This document shows positions 7,321 to 9,157 of a DNA stretch of 9,157 bases, piece by piece; positions within the stretch are counted from its first letter, which is position 1, and every line of letters starts with the position of its first letter. The stretch is from Clostridia bacterium (GTDB lineage Bacteria; Bacillota_E; SLMV01; PUMD01). Where the stretch lies: contig PWUB01000047.1 of assembly GCA_003563755.1 (NCBI GenBank), positions 1-9,157 on the forward strand. The letters run 5' to 3'. The notes under the pieces were generated by a model. That model saw nothing but the letters and a program-made list of their open reading frames with translations. It did no database searches and had not been told where the DNA came from. Position numbers and translations under genes: made by a program.

Positions 7321-7616
7321 CAGAACGCAAAAACCGTCCCTTTCGGGACGGTCTCAGAGACCGCGGTACCACCCGGATTGGTCCGCCATCCGCAGGACGC
7401 GGACCCGCTCAGTGTCCCGGAACCGGCCTCCCGGTTGAGAGTTCCGATCCCTGCACGCTTCAACGGGCGCGTCCCGGCGGCACCTACTGATCGATGATGT
7501 TCGGCCCGCGGCTCCGGAAGGATCTTCGGCCCACTCCCCGGTCCGGATCCCACCGTCCCGGACTCTCTGGGCGGTTGATGTGAGCCTACTCGTTTCCGTC
7601 ATCGCCTTTTCGGTTT
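7321..7616 (-). promoter_or_regulatory. T-box riboswitch (tRNA-Ile sensing) upstream of ileS
   Basis: This leader senses uncharged tRNA-Ile and allows ileS transcription when charging fails. On the minus strand, in order, I see GACGGAAACGAGTAGG (AGTA side of stem I), CCAGAGAGTC (distal AGAGA loop), GGTGGGA near 7553 (GNTG-like), then GAAGATCC with the specifier ATC at 7523-7521, an isoleucine codon complementary to anticodon GAU. AGTAGG at about 7488-7483 and CGCCCGTT resemble the linker and stem II/III region. The T-box core GGGTGGTACCGCGG lies at 7374-7361. Its bulge UGGU (7371-7368) would pair with the ACCA end of tRNA-Ile (discriminator A). The overlapping terminator and the adjacent ileS complete the assignment. 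Exact 5' and stem boundaries are estimated by eye. Confidence 0.95.
7329..7352 (-). terminator. Intrinsic terminator of the ileS T-box
   Basis: On the minus strand ACCGTCCC, a GAAA tetraloop and GGGACGGT form an 8-bp stem, followed by a short U-run and then GCG. It lies directly after the T-box core, 50 bases before ileS. Upstream sequence (GGTCTC) can be used either by the antiterminator or near this stem, as expected for transcriptional T-box control. Confidence 0.93.
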
Positions 7617-7621
7617 CGTAG

Positions 7622-7630
7622 ATGATAGCA
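7622..7630 (-). promoter_or_regulatory. Extended -10 promoter for the ileS T-box transcript
   Basis: On the minus strand TGCTATCAT forms an extended -10 (TG-n-TATCAT). Transcription would start near 7615, just before the first conserved T-box sequences. The -35 region at 17-bp spacing (TTTCCT) is weak, which the extended -10 may compensate. Confidence 0.65.
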
Positions 7631-7743
7631 CAACTGCCCCGGGAAGGAAAGGTCCACCGCACCGCCGCACGGCGTACACGGCGTGACGGGAGCAGGCCTC
7701 GCCCGGCGGTCAGCTTGCTTCCGCCCTCCTAACAGGGGCAGAA
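7631..7743. other. Divergent intergenic region between ileS leader and csoR
   Basis: No gene is seen here. The region separates two divergent promoters. An imperfect dyad GCCC-N9-GGGC (7723-7739) directly upstream of the csoR -35 element could be a repressor site, since CsoR-type operators combine C-tracts and G-tracts. This is a weak suggestion only. Confidence 0.3.
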
Positions 7744-7770
7744 TTGAAAGCAGGGACAGTGCTTTAAATT
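7744..7770 (+). promoter_or_regulatory. Probable promoter of csoR
   Basis: TTGAAA (7744-7749) and TAAATT (7765-7770) form a sigma-A-like pair, with a short 15-bp spacer. The predicted start would leave a leader of roughly 15 bases before the csoR start codon, containing GGGAGGA (7778-7783). Confidence 0.5.
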
Positions 7771-7792
7771 CACCTCCGGGAGGACGGATGCC

Positions 7793-8092
7793 ATGAAGGA
7801 TTCAGAAGAGAGAACCCGGCCAGACGTTACCCGGGCGGAGCTGCTTAACCGAATCCGTCGCATAGCCGGACAGGTGGGCGGGGTTGAGCGCATGATCCAG
7901 GACAACCGGTACTGCGTGGACATACTGCTGCAGATCAGCGCAGTCCGCTCCGCCCTGCATTCCCTGGCCCTGCTGGTCCTCGATGATCACCTGCAGGTGT
8001 GCGTGTCACGGGCCATGCGCGGAGAAGGGCAGATCAGCGCCGAGCAGGTACAGGAGGAGCTGATCGAGGTTTTACGAACCTACATAAGGTAG
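7793..8092 (+). CDS. csoR: CsoR-family copper-sensing transcriptional repressor
   Basis: This 99-residue all-helical protein belongs to the CsoR/RcnR/FrmR family. The core is LNRIRRIAGQVGGVERMI, then RYCVDILLQISAVRSALHSL, then DDHLQVCV. The metal ligands of the Cu(I) sensor CsoR are all present with exact spacing: Cys41, His66 and Cys70 (Cys-x24-His-x3-Cys), with Tyr40 before the first Cys as in the Mycobacterium protein. RcnR and FrmR sensors differ at these positions, so Cu(I) is the best ligand call, although persulfide sensors (CstR) share the two Cys but lack the His. GGGAGGA (7778-7783) precedes the ATG at 7793 by 9 bases. Normally CsoR represses copA/copZ and often itself. No copper-transport gene lies in this window, so the target is unknown. 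It is divergent from ileS and convergent with the BON gene. Confidence 0.92.
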   Translation: MKDSEERTRPDVTRAELLNRIRRIAGQVGGVERMIQDNRYCVDILLQISAVRSALHSLALLVLDDHLQVCVSRAMRGEGQISAEQVQEELIEVLRTYIR

Positions 8093-8125
8093 GTGAGAGG
8101 GGACCCACGCGGTCCCGCCCTCCAC
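8093..8125. terminator. Imperfect hairpin between convergent csoR and BON genes
   Basis: GGGACC (8100-8105) and GGTCCC (8111-8116) flank a 5-base loop, and outer GAGG/CCTC (8097-8100, 8119-8122) can extend the stem with a small bulge. It sits just after the csoR stop between convergent genes. No strong T-run follows in either direction, so termination here is only possible. Confidence 0.35.
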
Positions 8126-8187
8126 GTGGCCTTTGATCCATAGAATGCGTTTGAACAAGCTCGATAATCGTACCGGTGCCGCACGGA

Positions 8188-8835
8188 TCAGCCCACCTCG
8201 ATTCCATCCCGGATTCTGCGCACGCCGTCTACCTGGCTGGCGAGACGCAGGGCGCTGCGCCTGGCCTTTTGATCGGCGACCCGTCCCCGCAGATGGAGGG
8301 TTCCCTGGGACACTATCCCCCGTACCCGACCCGACAGGGAGCCCTCGGCGAGGCGGAACATCTCGTTTGCCTTGTTCGTGAGGGTGGCATCATCGCGGGG
8401 CGCGGTTCTGTGCCGACCGCTGGTGCATGATATGGCGATGCTGTTGTCGATCCTGGAGATGCCCGGTATGTCTCGCGCGAGCCGCTCGGCAAGGGATTTG
8501 CCGGCCAAATTCACCGAAACCCCGCCCAGGGTGACGGTGCCGCGGCGAACGCTCACGGACACGGCGGTTAGTCCCCGTTGATGAAGCATCCCTTCGAGCA
8601 TCTTCTGTGCATCTTCATCTCCACTCCCCGTGGGCATCCTCAGGGTCATGTGATTCTCCACCCGGTCAACTTCCGACATGGCGGATACGCTGGCGCATAT
8701 GCTCTGCATCTGGGACAAGCTGTCGACCACTCCCCTCAGGTGAACGCGCTTTCGGTTTACGTCTATGAACAGGTCCCTGGTGGGTCCAGATACGGATTCC
8801 AGCCGCTGCAGAATCTCCTCCGGGCTTACTGTCAG
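8188..8835 (-). CDS. Triple BON-domain protein with probable CTG start
   Basis: This protein of about 215 residues consists of three BON domains, roughly residues 5-69, 72-136 and 148-215. Each has the pattern helix, beta strand, V-x-L-x-G, helix, then G-V-x-R-I/V: RVHLRGVV with VDRVENHM; GTVTLGGVSV with IPGISRIDNSI; GTLHLRGRVAD with VDGVRRIRDGI. BON domains are known from periplasmic OsmY, secretins and channels, and are thought to bind lipids or ligands. I see no signal peptide, membrane span or lipobox, so it looks cytoplasmic. The frame is open back to TGA at 8874-8872 and holds no ATG, GTG or TTG upstream of the first domain. CTG at 8835 follows a perfect GGAGGAGG (8850-8843) by 7 bases and gives the whole first domain. 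The GTG at 8730 would cut that domain. The specific role is unknown. Confidence 0.82.
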   Translation of the reverse strand: MTVSPEEILQRLESVSGPTRDLFIDVNRKRVHLRGVVDSLSQMQSICASVSAMSEVDRVENHMTLRMPTGSGDEDAQKMLEGMLHQRGLTAVSVSVRRGTVTLGGVSVNLAGKSLAERLARDIPGISRIDNSIAISCTSGRHRTAPRDDATLTNKANEMFRLAEGSLSGRVRGIVSQGTLHLRGRVADQKARRSALRLASQVDGVRRIRDGIEVG

Positions 8836-8842
8836 TGTGCTT

Positions 8843-8850
8843 CCTCCTCC
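8843..8850 (-). promoter_or_regulatory. Strong Shine-Dalgarno deciding a CTG start
   Basis: GGAGGAGG on the minus strand lies 7 bases before CTG (8835-8833), which is in frame with the BON gene. No standard start codon lies at suitable distance in that frame. The next GGAGGAG (about 8823-8817) abuts an ATT and gives no usable spacing. Confidence 0.65.
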
Positions 8851-8986
8851 CGATCTGTGCCGCTTTGTCAGTCATACATATGCGCGTTGGCCGACACGAA
8901 TACGCCCCTGCTGCGGGGTTCGGGGCTGTTCTTGCAGCAAGAGATGAGCTGACCTGTGGCAGCCGGCGGGATTTGCGACCGGGTGT
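8851..8986. other. Intergenic region upstream of the BON gene
   Basis: No gene is recognised. A perfect 13-base dyad, TCTTGC-A-GCAAGA (8930-8942), could be an operator. A C/G-rich inverted repeat (CCCC and GGGG elements around 8905-8925) lies beside it. TATGTA/TATGAC hexamers near 8880-8872 are possible minus-strand -10 elements for the BON gene, but no good -35 was seen. Confidence 0.3.
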
Positions 8987-9015
8987 TTGAAGTCAGAGGA
9001 GCGTTGTGCTACGAT
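8987..9015 (+). promoter_or_regulatory. Distal promoter P1 upstream of tRNA-Thr
   Basis: TTGAAG (8987-8992), a 17-bp spacer and TACGAT (9010-9015) form a good sigma-A promoter. TG at 9007-9008 makes it an extended -10. The start would be near 9022, about 95 bases before the tRNA, with no other gene in between. Confidence 0.65.
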
Positions 9016-9063
9016 GGGCAACGTTCGTATCGGTCTGTCCCTTGGGGGTTAGTGCGAAATCGG

Positions 9064-9092
9064 TTGCATCAGGGGCGGCATTATGCTATATT
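9064..9092 (+). promoter_or_regulatory. Proximal promoter P2 of tRNA-Thr
   Basis: TTGCAT (9064-9069) and TATATT (9087-9092) are separated by 17 bp, with an extended -10 TG at 9084-9085. The start would be near 9099, leaving a leader of about 18 bases before the mature tRNA 5' end. This is the most likely main tRNA promoter. Confidence 0.75.
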
Positions 9093-9116
9093 TAGTGTCG
9101 CTCACAAGGCTCATGC

Positions 9117-9157
9117 GCTGGCGTAGCTCAAACGGTAGAGCAGCTGATTTGTAATCA
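9117..9157 (+). tRNA. tRNA-Thr (anticodon UGU), truncated by window end
   Basis: The 5' half of a tRNA is visible. The acceptor strand is GCTGGCG (9117-9123), followed by TA, then D stem GCTC/GAGC (9126-9129, 9138-9141) with the GG of the D loop. The anticodon stem begins GCTGA (9143-9147) and the loop TTTGTAA (9148-9154) gives anticodon TGT at 9150-9152, which reads ACA threonine codons. The anticodon stem begins to close with TCA at the window edge. The 3' half and any following tRNA genes lie outside. Confidence 0.93.

Noticed and set aside
7495..7504. GAACATCATC as the T-box specifier
   Set aside because: It lies after the stem I region and beside the AGTAGG linker sequence. The ATC at 7523-7521 after GAAG sits where the specifier loop is expected. 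Both are Ile codons, so the amino acid call is the same.
8666..8875. 69-residue minus-strand frame starting at ATG 8875
   Set aside because: It runs in a different frame through the start of the BON gene, has no ribosome binding site upstream, and no recognisable domain.

Overview
The window is GC-rich (about 60% by eye) and densely coding. It reads as the chromosome of an anaerobic or facultatively anaerobic bacterium with Gram-positive-style regulation: strong GGAGG-type ribosome binding sites, a T-box riboswitch with a transcription terminator, a CsoR-type repressor and a GerMN lipoprotein. The rnf genes run G-E-A-B, which fits the clostridial/acetogen order C-D-G-E-A-B rather than the proteobacterial A-B-C-D-G-E. 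A high-GC Firmicute or a deep-branching anaerobic actinobacterium is plausible. No rRNA or complete marker is present, so this placement is inference.

Layout. Positions 1-3289 (+) hold the 3' part of an Rnf operon: the C-terminus of rnfG, then rnfE, rnfA, rnfB and apbE. Most junctions overlap by a few bases, implying translational coupling. Rnf moves electrons between ferredoxin and NAD and couples this to Na+ or H+ transport. ApbE attaches FMN covalently to RnfG (and RnfD), so the last gene matures a product of the first. Convergent to it, 3308-3910 (-) encodes a GerMN-domain lipoprotein. Upstream of that gene is a leader with three GC-rich hairpins.

Positions 4133-7279 (-) encode a full-length isoleucyl-tRNA synthetase of the IleRS2 type. 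Both class I signature motifs are altered: HIGH reads GVHH and KMSKS reads EMHKS. Its 5' leader (about 7321-7616) is a T-box riboswitch with an isoleucine AUC specifier, a UGGU acceptor-binding bulge and an intrinsic terminator, driven by an extended -10 promoter. Uncharged tRNA-Ile should therefore switch the gene on.

A divergent promoter leads to csoR (7793-8092, +), a Cu(I)-sensing repressor with an intact Cys-His-Cys site but no copper-export gene nearby. Convergent to it, 8188-8835 (-) encodes a protein made of three BON domains that appears to start at a rare CTG codon. The right end carries two tandem extended -10 promoters reading into a tRNA-Thr(UGU) gene cut by the window edge.

No mobile element, CRISPR array, rRNA or clear pseudogene was seen. 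I did not find a wholly new system. The best leads are the altered IleRS active site under T-box control, the CTG-initiated triple-BON protein, and the variant flavin-binding motifs in the Rnf-linked ApbE.
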